Shown one piece after another: positions 12,537-22,731 of a stretch of 64,000 bases of DNA; within the stretch, counting starts at the first letter, position 1, and the number at the start of each line of letters is the position of its first letter. Location of the stretch: the NCBI RefSeq assembly GCF_027596085.1, contig NC_072456.1:19400718-19464717 (forward strand). The letters run 5' to 3'. The DNA is from Anoplopoma fimbria. Lineage: Eukaryota > Chordata > Actinopteri > Perciformes > Anoplopomatidae. The position numbers and the translations under genes were made by a program. The notes under the pieces are model-generated. The model ran no database searches and was not told the origin of the DNA. It saw only the letters and a program-made list of their open reading frames with translations.

Positions 12537-13444
12537 GCAGGAGCAAATCCATGTGCCTGTCTACCACCCAACACCCAGCCAAGCCCGACTGGCCACTCAG
12601 CTGACGGAGGAGGAGCAGGTTCGCATCGCACAGCGAATCGGACTCATCCAGCACCTCCCGAAGGGCGTGTACGACCCGGGGCAGGATGGGTCTGAGAAGA
12701 AGATCAGAGAGTGAGTAGCCACGCTGACTGATCTGTGTAATGATCTTGTGTTCTGTGTTATGTGATCTGTGTTTTAATCAGGGTGGTTGTAGGTCTTTTA
12801 AAAATGCCTTAAATAGAATGAAATTGAATGACAAAGTATCTGAAATAATTTTATTGAAATAATTTCTAATACAGAGATGGATGATTTATACATACTCAAT
12901 ATGTTATAATATTGTGGCACTTTAGATAAATGCAAATTGCTGTAAAAGCAGGGCATGTTTGTAGTATATGATATATTACTTTTTTATTGCAAAGTATATG
13001 TTTACCAATCATTTTTTTTAGTTAAAAGCAGTGGAGCTATTCTTTCTTATCAGTAAATGCCTATTGAGACTTTAAACTCACTGATCTACTTGATTTGTAT
13101 TTGTCAGAAACTTGCACTTTCCTTCACATTTAAAAATCAATAATGCACCTCAAGTCATTTAAGTATAGTGTCAAGTGGCAAAATCATGTTTGCACTTTTT
13201 GTTGAACTTTTCTTGCGTTTCTCTGCTGTTCATTCAAGCCCTAACAAAATGTACTTGTGTTCACCTGCACAGGTGCGTCATCTGTATGATGGACTTTGTA
13301 TACAGGGACCCCATCCGGTTCCTGCCCTGCATGCACATCTACCACATGGACTGTATAGACGACTGGCTGATGAGATCCTTCACCTGCCCCTCCTGCATGG
13401 AGCCTGTGGACGCCGCGCTGCTTTCCTCCTACGAGACCAACTGA
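1974..13444 (+). CDS. rnf11: RNF11, RING-H2 finger protein (complete, 3 exons)
   Basis: Joining 1974-2096, 12541-12710 and 13273-13444 gives a 154-residue protein, the same length as human RNF11 and nearly identical to it. The N-terminus MGNCLK carries the Gly2 myristoylation and Cys4 acylation sites that anchor RNF11 on endosomal and other membranes. A PPPPY motif (residues 36-40) is the known docking site for WW domains of NEDD4-family ligases (ITCH, SMURF2, NEDD4). The RING-H2 domain fills the C-terminal third: Cys99, Cys102, Cys117, His119, His122, Cys125, Cys136, Cys139. Thr135 matches the AKT site reported in human RNF11. Known family roles are modulation of TGF-beta/SMAD signalling and of the A20-TAX1BP1-ITCH complex that limits NF-kB. 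Visible differences from human are Arg109 for Gly and Met123 for Leu in the RING. It is convergent with cdkn2c. Paralogue (a or b copy) cannot be decided from this window. Confidence 0.97.
3217..3245. repeat. 29-bp perfect-arm palindrome
   Basis: The arm CGTAATGGCCAAAA (14 nt) is followed by one A and then its exact reverse complement. All 14 arm bases pair. It contains GGCCA/TGGCC half-sites. No function is evident. Confidence 0.85.
4570..4690 (-). mobile_element. Probable non-LTR retrotransposon 3'-end scrap
   Basis: Read on the minus strand, the segment contains GGACCCCAGGAAGA followed by AGCAGC and GCTAATGCGGATAC. I recall this kind of sequence as the conserved 3' end of an abundant teleost LINE-like repeat. 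No coding region is left. The family name is uncertain and the left boundary is not visible. Confidence 0.4.
6061..6113. repeat. Compound microsatellite (CGCA)n(CA)n
   Basis: About six CGCA units run directly into about fifteen CA units. It lies in rnf11 intron 1. The alternating purine-pyrimidine sequence is a candidate Z-DNA former. Confidence 0.95.
8612..8720. repeat. Decayed short tandem repeat, ~36-bp unit
   Basis: Roughly three diverged units share the pattern ACAAAACTACTTGGTTAGG with variable A-runs. Similar GGTTAGG-containing tandem units are common in fish DNA. The copies are degenerate and the boundaries approximate. Confidence 0.45.
11579..11692. repeat. Tandem duplication, two 58-bp copies
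   Basis: Each copy starts with seven T, then CACGCCGGCATGAA, and continues through TTTGAACACATATTTCCTGC. The copies differ at only a few bases, so the duplication is fairly recent. Confidence 0.9.
12506..12532 (+). promoter_or_regulatory. rnf11: (CT)n microsatellite serving as polypyrimidine tract
   Basis: A pure CT run sits immediately before TTTCTGCAG, the acceptor of rnf11 exon 2. It therefore forms most of the polypyrimidine tract. Its length probably varies between individuals and it contains many potential PTB (UCUU/CUCUCU) sites. Confidence 0.8.
12541..12710 (+). CDS. rnf11: rnf11 coding exon 2
   Basis: It encodes residues 42-97 plus two bases of Glu98, including [20 protein letters not shown] and the segment up to SEKKIRE. 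The donor is GA|GTGAGT. The split codon is completed by the first G of exon 3. Confidence 0.96.
12711..13272 (+). other. rnf11: rnf11 intron 2 (562 bp)
   Basis: The intron is AT-rich with donor GTGAGT and acceptor CACCTGCACAG. No further feature is visible inside it. Confidence 0.9.
13273..13444 (+). CDS. rnf11: rnf11 coding exon 3 (RING-H2 domain and stop)
   Basis: It encodes all eight zinc ligands of the RING-H2 domain (CVICMMDF to CPSCMEPVD) and the C-terminus LLSSYETN, then TGA at 13442-13444. The last residues match the mammalian protein exactly. Confidence 0.97.
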
Positions 13445-13526
13445 CACACACACACGCATGAAAGCACACACGTACATACCCGCACACATACACTGTATAT
13501 GCCCATAGACACCTGTGAACCAGAAT

Positions 13527-13528
<2 letters not shown>

Positions 13529-13596
<68 letters not shown>
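13529..13596. repeat. (AC)34 microsatellite in rnf11 3' UTR
   Basis: A pure AC run begins 85 bp after the rnf11 stop codon. It is complementary to the TG tract 120 bp further on. Confidence 0.97.
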
Positions 13597-13601
<5 letters not shown>

Positions 13602-13713
13602 TACAATATGCAAACACATAGACATGCACACAACTTCCGACTTGCTAACCTGTATCCTGGATTAGTAAGGTGTTTATAAAGCAGTGACGCTGTAAAAGAT
13701 TTAGGATGAACTC

Positions 13714-13714
<1 letters not shown>

Positions 13715-13749
<35 letters not shown>
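13715..13749. repeat. (TG)17 microsatellite in rnf11 3' UTR
   Basis: A pure TG run, followed by a degraded TG-rich tail to about 13797. In RNA it can pair with the upstream CA tract. Confidence 0.95.
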
Positions 13750-13759
<10 letters not shown>

Positions 13760-14313
13760 GCTTGTGTGAGCTAGAATGCCTGTGTGTATGCGTGTGCCGC
13801 ACAAGTTCCTCCGTTGGCCTGCTGGACAGGATTGATTTCAGGAGGACCGAACAGAGTGTTGGTGTTACTCACAAACCGGAAAGGGCTGGACCGAGCAGAC
13901 CTGAGGAGCGTGACAGACTGGAACTGACAGTCGGGGATGTGAGGGTACCAGTGTAAAGGGAAAGGATGATGGTTAACTGATATGATTAACAAATCCAACA
14001 TCTGCTTTTATATGCACGAATACAAACAGCCCATACACACACTTCCTTTATTAACTTCCCATCGTTGATATGAACAATACAGAAGGAAGGACAGCTAACG
14101 CAGATTGTGCTTGTTGGACTGCCGAAGCCTGATTACTATAACGCCACACTGCAGGACAAGTGGAAGGAAACGTCCCTTCTGCGAGCTGCTTGGACGTGTC
14201 TTCACACAGATGCCTGATGCAGAGTCATATCTGCTGCAAAAACTGCTACGGATTGCGGATGTGTAATTTTTAAAGACTGCTAAACCTGGACATCAGACTT
14301 GATACTGCAAATA

Positions 14314-14315
<2 letters not shown>

Positions 14316-14409
<94 letters not shown>
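14316..14409. repeat. (AT)47 microsatellite
   Basis: A pure alternating AT run of 94 bp within the presumed rnf11 3' UTR. It is self-complementary, so it can form a hairpin in RNA or a cruciform in DNA. Confidence 0.97.
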
Positions 14410-14411
<2 letters not shown>

Positions 14412-16566
14412 TGCAGACAAACCACAGGCCTCCACTGGTCCACAGCACCTGGGCCTGGAGTTGTCTGTCTGTATAGAGAAATAGAAGATGTGGTCGGTGG
14501 ATTGTTTGATCGTCCCGTGGCTTTGTGAAATCTGTTCCGTGTTTGTTTTGTCCGTTAGCATAAGGGCTTTGACAAACCAGTGTTTACCAGCAACACTTAA
14601 GGCAAAAGAAGAAAAAACAGTTTGTGCTTGAGCCACTAATGTGGTGGATAGCTGGCCAACTGTTGCTGTCAAGCTATCGACTCCTCGTGACTTTTCTCAA
14701 TCGCAGTGAGCGATCAGATTATTGGCCAAAGCACAAGTTGACCGGTTAACAAACCGTTGATACGAATCAGTGGTGTTTGCACTTCTTAATCAGACTTGTG
14801 ACAAGAGAAGACCATATGCATTCAGTGATTATGTCAAAGTGAGGTATGTAATTTGTTTTACCTACATTCTCAGTACCATTGCAATGATCTGTTAATGAAA
14901 GCCACTCTCTTTGGACCAGGAGTGGAAAACGCACATTATTACTGGTGACCTTAACCAAACTACTGAATTAATTAATTCCAAGTTTGGAGCCCCTGTTATC
15001 GTCCAAATCATGTAATTCTAGGGACAAATCAAGAACAGAATTAAAAACATAAAGAAGTTTGGCTCATTTGAATGTGTTTGCATACATTCAATGGCTTCGT
15101 TCAGCATCCTGTCTTGTTGTAAACAACAACCAGATCATAAAACCAGATCAAAGCAAACATTCACAGGGGAAACGGTTGAACGCTTGCACCATCAGAACAC
15201 CGGTGACAGTTTGTGACAGTGAACATGACTGAAGACGCTTACTTATCTGATGTGGTATGAATAAGCCTTTATACATTGCTGACGTGTTCTCACTTCAGAA
15301 AGCTTATATGTCTATCCATTTATGTTTTTTCTTCATTTAATGATCTCCTCGCCTCATTTAAAAATTTCTATCGCCCCAAGTTTACTGTTAAAGCACAAAG
15401 AAATACAATTGTTCAGTTATGCTGTCCTTCTCCCTGCTAACTTTAGCACACAGGTCAGCCGGCAGGACTTTGAATTATGCAGGAAAAAGGTAAATAATTT
15501 GAGCTCCCCCGGCGTAGTGGGTATGATACAGATCCAACACAGTTTGTAAACATGCCTTCAGTGATCTGTGTATGTGTGTGCGTACTTGCGTGTGTTTGTA
15601 TTAGGCTTCATGACCTTTGTTATGTGTGTTTAAGAAAGGTTGGGGGGGGGTTTGGCAGTCAGCACCTTAGTTTTTGCACAGTACTTTAATCTACGTAACT
15701 CTTTATGTGGTCCTCCATCAGCAAGGTGGAGCTTCATGGCCTTTGTTTCAAACGTAGGTAAAGGATGGCATCAGCTGCTAAAAATGTGGAACATGAAGGG
15801 TGATACAGAGACAGTTTAGATACATGCCATGTCAAGGACATTTTTATAATCTCATTGTCACAAAATGAATAAATAAACTGTCCAATCCAAACAGCACAAT
15901 AAACAGTATCGTGGTGTTTGGATCGGATTTCTGTTCCATGACTAAGCTCTTAGTTCCTACTTCTTTCATATATCAGATGACAGTTTGGCAACAAAAGCAT
16001 TTTTGAAGTGTATGCAATTTTCTTTGCTTTTTTTTTAACAGAAGAAATCTGGACCTTATCATAGCTGGCTGGAACTGGAAATGCGTCATGCATTCCAGGC
16101 ATTTTGGGTGATAAACAAAAACCGTGTCATGAAATTATTTGCCATAGCTCCTTAAATTCATCAAGACTCATTTAATAAAAAGAATCCTCACGGGTGAAGA
16201 CTTGCACTCTTACGAAACCACATGCACATGCAATACTGTGGAACTTGGTGGAGATGCTTCTTTTCAGTAACTGTCCTCCACTAAAAAGGAAGCAGCTGCC
16301 CAAAATGTTTCTCAATCACGAGCCACTGAGAGCTTTGGTCCAGACTTTGACTCTCGGAACAGATTTGTTTGTTGGAAAATGTCCACACTTAAAGGAATGA
16401 TAAGTGCTGTTTTGGGGTGGATTTTCTGCTTTTAAGTACAGGATTGAACAAGGAGGTTTGCTCATATGTGAGTGGGGTATGTGTTGTATGTTTGTGTACG
16501 GATGCTTGTTAGACCTTTCCTTGTTTGTAAGCATAAATATGAATATGCTATGTACTACAGGCAAAT

Positions 16567-16572
16567 AATAAA
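16567..16572 (+). terminator. rnf11: Likely rnf11 poly(A) signal
   Basis: AATAAA is followed within 30-40 bp by a GT-rich stretch (GGGTGTGGTTT), the usual downstream element. This is the last good signal before the repeat-rich intergenic DNA. Confidence 0.5.
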
Positions 16573-16590
16573 TAGACATTGCAACAGAAC

Positions 16591-17990
16591 ATAACTGCCA
16601 CTGGGTGTGGTTTATTTCCTCCTATTTCCTGTGGTTTCTTTATTTAACATGCTGACATGGCTTGATTGAGCTTCTGGACTCTATTAATACCAAATACATA
16701 TGTAATTTATCCCTCATACCTTAGTAGATCCTCGCACAATATATATACATATCAAAATATTCATGTACATTTTGGATATTTTAATAAATATATACAAACC
16801 ACCATAACATAATGTCAACTTCAGGTTAGCAATCCTTGACAATCAGTTGATTCCTCTTAAAATGTCCCTCGTCTCATCAATATTGCTCCCTTTTCCTCCT
16901 GGTCTTCTTCACCTGTGTGCCCAGAAGTGGACCAGGTGTAAAAGCAGTGTTTTTTTTTTAAAATGCCAGTTTATGAAATAATATACTACTGTATGTTTGA
17001 ACAACAAAACCTATCAATCTGGTTTGATATATTTGGAGAATAAATTGAAAGTCACTTCTGTCTGAAATATTGTTAGAAGGTCACAGGGAAATTGTCACAG
17101 GACTTTGAGCCCTTAAAACACAGACACACACACTGATTAAAAACGAGAACAAGCGGAGATTCATTTCTGCCTTTTATTATGTCATATGCTTAAGGTAATA
17201 CTTTTACTTTATACATTTTGTTAATCAACCATCAGCGTCTCCCACCACTTCTGATTTGAATTATCTTGTTAATTACACTTTCTTAAATGTGGTTTAAAAC
17301 ACGAGTCTTGAATGATTATAAAATAAAGTTGACAAGACATTTTTTACAACAAAAAAAATGTAAATAGTTTGGAGACTAGTCCTGCCTGATCTCCAAAATA
17401 ATCTGATGCGGAAAAAAAAGTTGCCCAAACCTTTTTTTTTGAGTAGATCAAGCAGGATAGTTTCATCAAAAACATTTTATCTTTATGATTTTCAATCGGG
17501 GTTAAGTCTTGCTGTCTGATTAGTCTCTTGTGTATTTATAGTCCTGTCTTTTGTTTGCTTTTTGTCTAGTCTGTTATGTCTTCTGCGTTCCTGCCTTGTT
17601 CCGTCTAGGTTCCCGTGGATATTCCTGGTTCCTGTTTCGCACCATTTTCTTTGTGTTGGACTTGTAAAACCGTCTCCTGTTGCCTCCTTACCGCCGCCCT
17701 GACACTCAGAAGGGTTCTAATCTTCATCCTCCTCGTCCTTTAGTCTGTGTGAGAGAAAAAAACAAGTTAGTGAGTTTATATCACAAATTTATCCTTATGC
17801 AAACATAAACACTAAGTGACAATAATGCAATAATAAATAAGAGCAATACAATAGGCATATAATATGAGAATTAAACGTCATAGTATTGTATTTCTTTTTG
17901 CCACGACACACAGAACAATGCAACTAAATGAAAACAATAAACCTGATCTGATTTGTATATCAAAAGGGGTGAACAAATGTGGTTTTTTTT
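16591..17990. other. Intergenic DNA between rnf11 and cdkn2c
   Basis: AT-rich sequence with no long open frame. The only possible gene-like signal is a minus-strand splice-acceptor-like site near 17743, described among the findings. Confidence 0.5.
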
Positions 17991-18046
17991 AAAATGTAAA
18001 TAGTTTTGCCCTATATATTAAACAAATATGTAGGATATGTAGCTGG
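17991..18046 (+). repeat. Dispersed 56-bp repeat, copy 1
   Basis: The sequence AAAATGTAAATAGTTTTGCC through GGATATGTAGCTGG is almost identical to 26291-26346. In both places a TA tract follows at once. It looks like the end of a repeat family whose other end is TA-rich. Confidence 0.85.
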
Positions 18047-18048
18047 CC

Positions 18049-18086
<38 letters not shown>

Positions 18087-18315
18087 TATAGTCTGTATGT
18101 TAGTGCAATAGGGGCAGGGCTCCATGAACCTTTCCTTTAAAAAAGTATTAACACCATAAGTGGCATAAGTCGAATATACTCTCTGAAAGTGGAAAAAGGT
18201 ATCACAAGTTTCCTTGTGGAAAATGCATGTCTGCAAATTATTGGTGAAAAATATATATATATATATATATATGTGTGTATATATGTATATATGTGTGTAT
18301 ATATGTATATATGTA

Positions 18316-18347
<32 letters not shown>

Positions 18348-18607
18348 CGTATATGTATATATATGTATATGTATACATATATATACATACATATATACAC
18401 ACACATGGTGGTGAAAAAGTATATATGTATATGTATACATATATATATGTATATGTATACATATATATATGTATATGTATACATATATATATATATGTAT
18501 ACATATATATATGTATATGTATGTATACATATATATATGTATACATATACATATATGTATAAGTTTCCTTGTGTAAAATGCATGTCTGCAAATTATTAGT
18601 GAAAAAG

Positions 18608-18659
<52 letters not shown>

Positions 18660-18826
18660 CTTTTTCACCAATAATTTGCAGACATGCATTTTACACAAGG
18701 AAACTTGTGATACCTTTTTCCACTTTCAGAGAGTATATTCGACTTATGCCACTTATGGTGTTAATACTTTTTTAAAGGAAAGGTTCATGGAGCCCTGTCC
18801 CCTATCGCACTAACATACAGACTATA
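18087..18826. mobile_element. Fold-back element with ~165-bp inverted arms
   Basis: The left arm (18087 to about 18250) begins TATAGTCTGTATGTTAGTGC. The right arm (about 18661-18826) is its reverse complement with only about three differences. The loop is about 400 bp of alternating TATA/TATG sequence, and a third partial arm copy lies at 18560-18607 in left-arm orientation. No coding sequence is present. The structure fits a non-autonomous inverted-repeat element (MITE-like); the family is not identified and the target-site duplication is hidden in TA-rich flanks. Long TATA-derived frames here are not genes. Confidence 0.85.
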
Positions 18827-19881
18827 CAGGCTGTACAGACGCCTCTGTGCTGACAGGCGGACTCGCTCATGGTCCAGGTCTTGTCTTGTCTTGTCTCACG
18901 TTTTAAAACCAATCCGAACTCAGATCCGGTTGATTAAGACAATAGCCGGCTCATTTATGAGTCACAGGAGGGCCTTAAAACTGTTTTAAACAGGCTGCAG
19001 CTCCTGAGGGCAAAATTCAAAAGTCACTCGGTGACAAAAGGACGAAGCTGCGGAGGATAATGTGATAAAGCTCCTGGGGATTATAATGTATCGTTACTTA
19101 ACGTTTGATTTCTAATTCAAGATCAAAATAATCCACATCACAACTAAAATGTCAAGGCCTTTGTGGACTGTTAGAATACAAACTGGATATTAAGACGCGG
19201 CCTCCGCTGTGAGGCTCCGCAGTGAAGCAACGCCGGCTGATGGATGTGCGCTGTGCTCCCGTTGTGCCTTCTTAATATGCTGCAGTGCATTAACACTGGG
19301 TTTTTGTTTTTTTTAGCAGTTCGTTTACAATAGTGTGAGGCAGGCAGGCAGAAAGATGCGCGTACACACACGATCACGTGCCACACAGAAAGGAAAGGGA
19401 GGGCGAGAGAACAGACAGTCAACGACGAGGAGGCCTGACGCTGGATGATGATGAAATGGATTCAGCTGATCTGAACCTACATTTATTAGATTTAAACAGA
19501 CCACACATTTTTTTCTCTCATTGAGCTTTATTCTATTATTTATTTAAGAGAATTACAGCTTTAATTTAGATAGAAAATATTCAGGTTGTAGCTAAGTGGT
19601 TGTATGGATCTGCTATATGCCTGTACGGACTGTTGATAATGTGGGAGAGACACTGATCAACTTATTTTTTCTGGATCCCTTTTAAATGTGCATGTTGGAA
19701 TGTTCTTTGAATTTCCACACGCCATAAAAACTCCTTTGATTGTTCTCATGAACCCCGTGGTCACAACTTTAACAGCTATGAAAACGACTGATGAAACTAT
19801 GATGGTTTAACGGTCGTTTAACACATTTGTGCCTAAATGAAATAAAAGGCCAAAATAAATGTATTCTCAAACGAATAAAGT

Positions 19882-19906
19882 AAAAAAAAAAAAAAAAAAA
19901 AAAAAA
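19882..19906. repeat. Poly(A) tract, 25 bp
   Basis: A pure A-run preceded by an AATAAA-like context. It may mark the end of an old retrocopy, but nothing recognisable precedes it. Confidence 0.9.
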
Positions 19907-20023
19907 GAATTAGAACAAATAGGCCTGACATGAAAATTCACCGTCGCACAGCCTAAACTGACCTTTTCTATCCAGCACAATAACAGGATCAGTAAGTATC
20001 TGGGCACAAATGAACACACCCAT

Positions 20024-20028
<5 letters not shown>

Positions 20029-20114
<86 letters not shown>
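20029..20114. repeat. (CA)43 microsatellite
   Basis: A pure CA run of 86 bp in intergenic DNA. The surrounding 18830-21550 shows no gene. Confidence 0.97.
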
Positions 20115-20115
<1 letters not shown>

Positions 20116-21556
20116 TCACATACACGTACACACAAACACACTTTTGTCACTTACAGAGAGACTTTGTATTGACTCACATTAATTCTCTGAACATTTGCAA
20201 AAAATCCTGACCCAAGCCTGACCTGTCCTTACCCATAATCCTTACTGGTCTCTAACATTGACTTATTTAATCTAATGTGAAGCATCATATTGTGTTCAAA
20301 CTCAACTGGTAAGTCCCAACGAAGCAGCAGCAAGAAAAAAAACAACCTTCCACTTTCGATTCCGCTTTTTACCGGTTTATGAGTCGAGGCTCAGCCCTTC
20401 ATGTGCTGCCTCCACAGCTGCTTCTGCTATCGGCGAGCCAGGCCTTGTGTTGCAGGCTGAAGCCACCTTGTGACTATAAAGTGATATTATTCGTATTTTG
20501 AAACTAGTCCAATCAGAACGATAATAAAGCATCAAGACATGAAAGCATGCCCATAACCACAGCTTCAAATGGGAGCTTGCTAAATTATTTATTGTTTTTA
20601 ATGATACCCTTTCACTAGGACCAACACAAGTGTTTGTTACAGAATTCGAATTCCGACTGAAAAGGTGGTGCAAAACAAGGCTATAAAAAGATCATCAATA
20701 AGTTCTCTTTAAAACTAAAAAAAAACACTTTATTTATCATAAAGTGTATAATAACATTTTTAAGTTTGCTGGAGATATACGACTGTAAATAATACACATA
20801 CAATGTTTTAATACACGTTTGCACTGCCTTCATTCCCACCATAAACAAAGTAATAAGTATATAAGGATTTTTTCTAAATATGTTTTCGTCTATTTCAATG
20901 AATATATCCTTTTATTCTATTCTAATGTAAATATTTGTTCACGTGTATGTGTGTGGGGCGTGAAAGGGCTAAAACTTACATTTCATTGTGCAACCTTGTG
21001 TTGTTAAATGACAACTAAACGAACTTTGAAACCTTATAAACACTCGTCGTATAGAAAGTGTGACAATCCGTTTTATACCACGGTCTAAAATGGGCTCAGG
21101 CATTTATATTTTATATATTCTTTATTATTCTTCAAACGAATTTACCTAATGGGAGTGTTGCTCATTTTGACATAACCAAAGTGGCTGTGGTCATGGGTGA
21201 ACACATCATGAAATCAACAACATGACATTTCGGCCTATATGGTCTAATCGTTTTGTTTTAATTATAATTCTTCACTCTCTTATATGCAACATGAAAATAT
21301 GCTAATACCAACAGCTTTTCTGTCAAAAAATAATTTAACCATTAGGCACAAACACTGTCACAGTTTTCTCCAGCAGCATTGTTTTTGAGGAGTAACAGAA
21401 ATATTCTTTATTCGAAAAAGCATACACAAATCCACAACTTTATATTGAATACTAAATTGGTAGAGCCTACTAGGCAACCATTCAGCTTTTATTTATTTTT
21501 TTATAAATGCAATGCAAATTCTGTGTACTGTGAAGCTTAAGAGTGATTAAATAATA

Positions 21557-21675
21557 TACAGTAGCAGTCAAAAGTTTGGACACACCTTCTCATTCAATGT
21601 TTTTTCTTTATTTTTATTTGTTTCTACATTGTAGATTAATATTGAAGACATCCAAACTATGAAGGAACACATATG
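21557..21675 (+). mobile_element. Tc1-like MITE, 5' half, interrupted
   Basis: It starts TACAGTAGCAGTCAAAAG and follows the Tc1-like inverted-repeat end seen in two fuller copies at 22456 and 28459. It stops at ACACATATG, where a LINE 3' end begins. The 3' half is missing at this locus. Confidence 0.8.
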
Positions 21676-21955
21676 ACACTAATACACTAATACACTGTAC
21701 AATACAATAGGTATAATAGTTTCTGTCTGTATATATAATATTTCAGTTACTGTGGATTCTCTACTGTTCTTTACTGTTTTTACTGTTTTTTATTGCTCAT
21801 TTGCTTATTTATAATACTTATTTTGATCTTGTTTTTATTTTTATTTTATTTACTACGTCTCTTGTTTGCACTACCCTCTTTGCTGCTGTAATCCTGTAAA
21901 TTTCCCCGCTGCGGGACTAATAAAGGATTATCTTATTTTATTTTATCTTATTTTA
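21676..21955 (+). mobile_element. Non-LTR retrotransposon 3' end, copy 1
   Basis: It runs from ACACTAATACACTAATAC to TTTCCCCGCTGCGGGACTAA, then AATAAAGGATTATCTTA with an imperfect TTATC/TTTTA tail. The short conserved end with a simple-repeat tail and no coding region is typical of 5'-truncated LINE insertions in teleosts. Two more copies lie at 24689 and 35283. Confidence 0.75.
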
Positions 21956-21960
21956 AATGG

Positions 21961-22684
21961 AACATGTTGCTTGTTGTACCTGTGCCTCATGGACACCAAT
22001 GTTGGTCTTGTGTAATTGTGTGTGTCAGGGGTCCTGTGTTGCCATTCACATTCATATATCCGGAAACTGGTGTTTCCTCTTGTGCTATTTCTTGTCACTT
22101 AAGAGGCAATGCTACGGCATCTGCCTGTTTGTTTTCTCTGCAACATTTTCAATCCTCAAGTTGAATTATTATGTGTCTAAAGATACAGAATGCTCTATAT
22201 AAATATGAGCTTTACACAGGTGCATGGCAAATCATTAGGCTATTGTTTGTGCTGCATCTGTTAGTGCACCAGTTTTAGGATTTGGCCTACATCCACCCAT
22301 CATGTCCAGACTGTTCTCTGCTCCAGCTGTGGCATTGGCCCGTGGATCTCAATAGTGGGATGAAAATGACTATAAACACAATTTAATCAACGTGGAAAAC
22401 CCAGACTTATAGAATATTTAACCTTTACCGTTTGTCTCTATATTCTGAGTTAGCCTACAGTACCAGTCAAAAGTTTAAACACACCTTCTCATTCAATGTT
22501 TTTTCTTTATTTATTTCTTTCTACATTGTAGATTAATATTGAAGACATCCAAACTATGAAGGAACACATATGGAATTATGTGGTAAACAAACAAATGCTC
22601 AACAAACCAGAATATGTTTTATATTTTACATTCTTCAAAGCAGTTGAATGAGAAGGTGTGTCCTAACTTTTCACTGCTACTGTA
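21961..22684 (+). repeat. Direct repeat A (~725 bp) downstream of cdkn2c
   Basis: It is nearly identical to 27917-28665. Compared with that copy it lacks 34 bp near 22030 and 14 bp near 22250. Its right end coincides with the end of a Tc1-like MITE. It starts 48 bp beyond the cdkn2c stop codon (reading leftward), so it forms nearly all of any cdkn2c 3' UTR. Confidence 0.93.
22456..22684 (+). mobile_element. Tc1-like MITE, full copy
   Basis: The 5' end TACAGTACCAGTCAAAAG and the 3' end CTTTTCACTGCTACTGTA are inverted repeats of about 40 bp; both continue into a CACACCTTCTCATTCAA arm or its complement. The interior is AT-rich and non-coding. Length is 229 bp. The TA at each border agrees with Tc1/mariner insertion. 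Confidence 0.88.
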
Positions 22685-22731
22685 CATTTAAAAAAAAAAC
22701 ACTTCGATCTGTGGGAAGGGAAAAAAAAAAC

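Larger units (their letters stand above)
2097..12540 (+). other. rnf11: rnf11 intron 1 (10.4 kb)
   Basis: The donor is GTAACT and the acceptor TTTCTGCAG after a long CT tract. Inside are a 29-bp palindrome (3217-3245), a minus-strand retroelement scrap (about 4570-4690), GT and CA tracts near 5635-5670 and 6061-6113, a decayed tandem repeat (8612-8720) and a 58-bp tandem duplication (11579-11692). The rest shows no open frame with family similarity; the frames at 9263-9657 have no recognisable domain. Confidence 0.9.
13445..16590 (+). other. rnf11: Probable rnf11 3' UTR
   Basis: No gene start intervenes between the stop codon and the poly(A) signal at 16567, so a roughly 3.1-kb 3' UTR is inferred; mammalian RNF11 also has a long one. 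It holds a CA tract, a TG tract and a TA tract in the first kilobase. Earlier AATAAA motifs near 15868-15877 and 16172 could give shorter forms. Confidence 0.6.

Noticed and set aside
13241..13804. Antisense open frame across the rnf11 last exon
   Set aside because: It is the shadow of the conserved RING exon plus CA-repeat translation; the plus strand is clearly coding.
14280..14672. Open frames through the TA tract
   Set aside because: They are kept open only by the microsatellite.
18048..18698. Long open frames of alternating Tyr/Ile/Thr/His on both strands
   Set aside because: They are translations of TATA/TATG simple sequence in the fold-back element loop, with no protein-like composition.
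21957..22202. Cys-rich 81-residue frame repeated at 27835-28191
   Set aside because: Its repetition follows from the direct repeats; copy A and copy B have different frame structure after the 34-bp indel, and no family is recognised.
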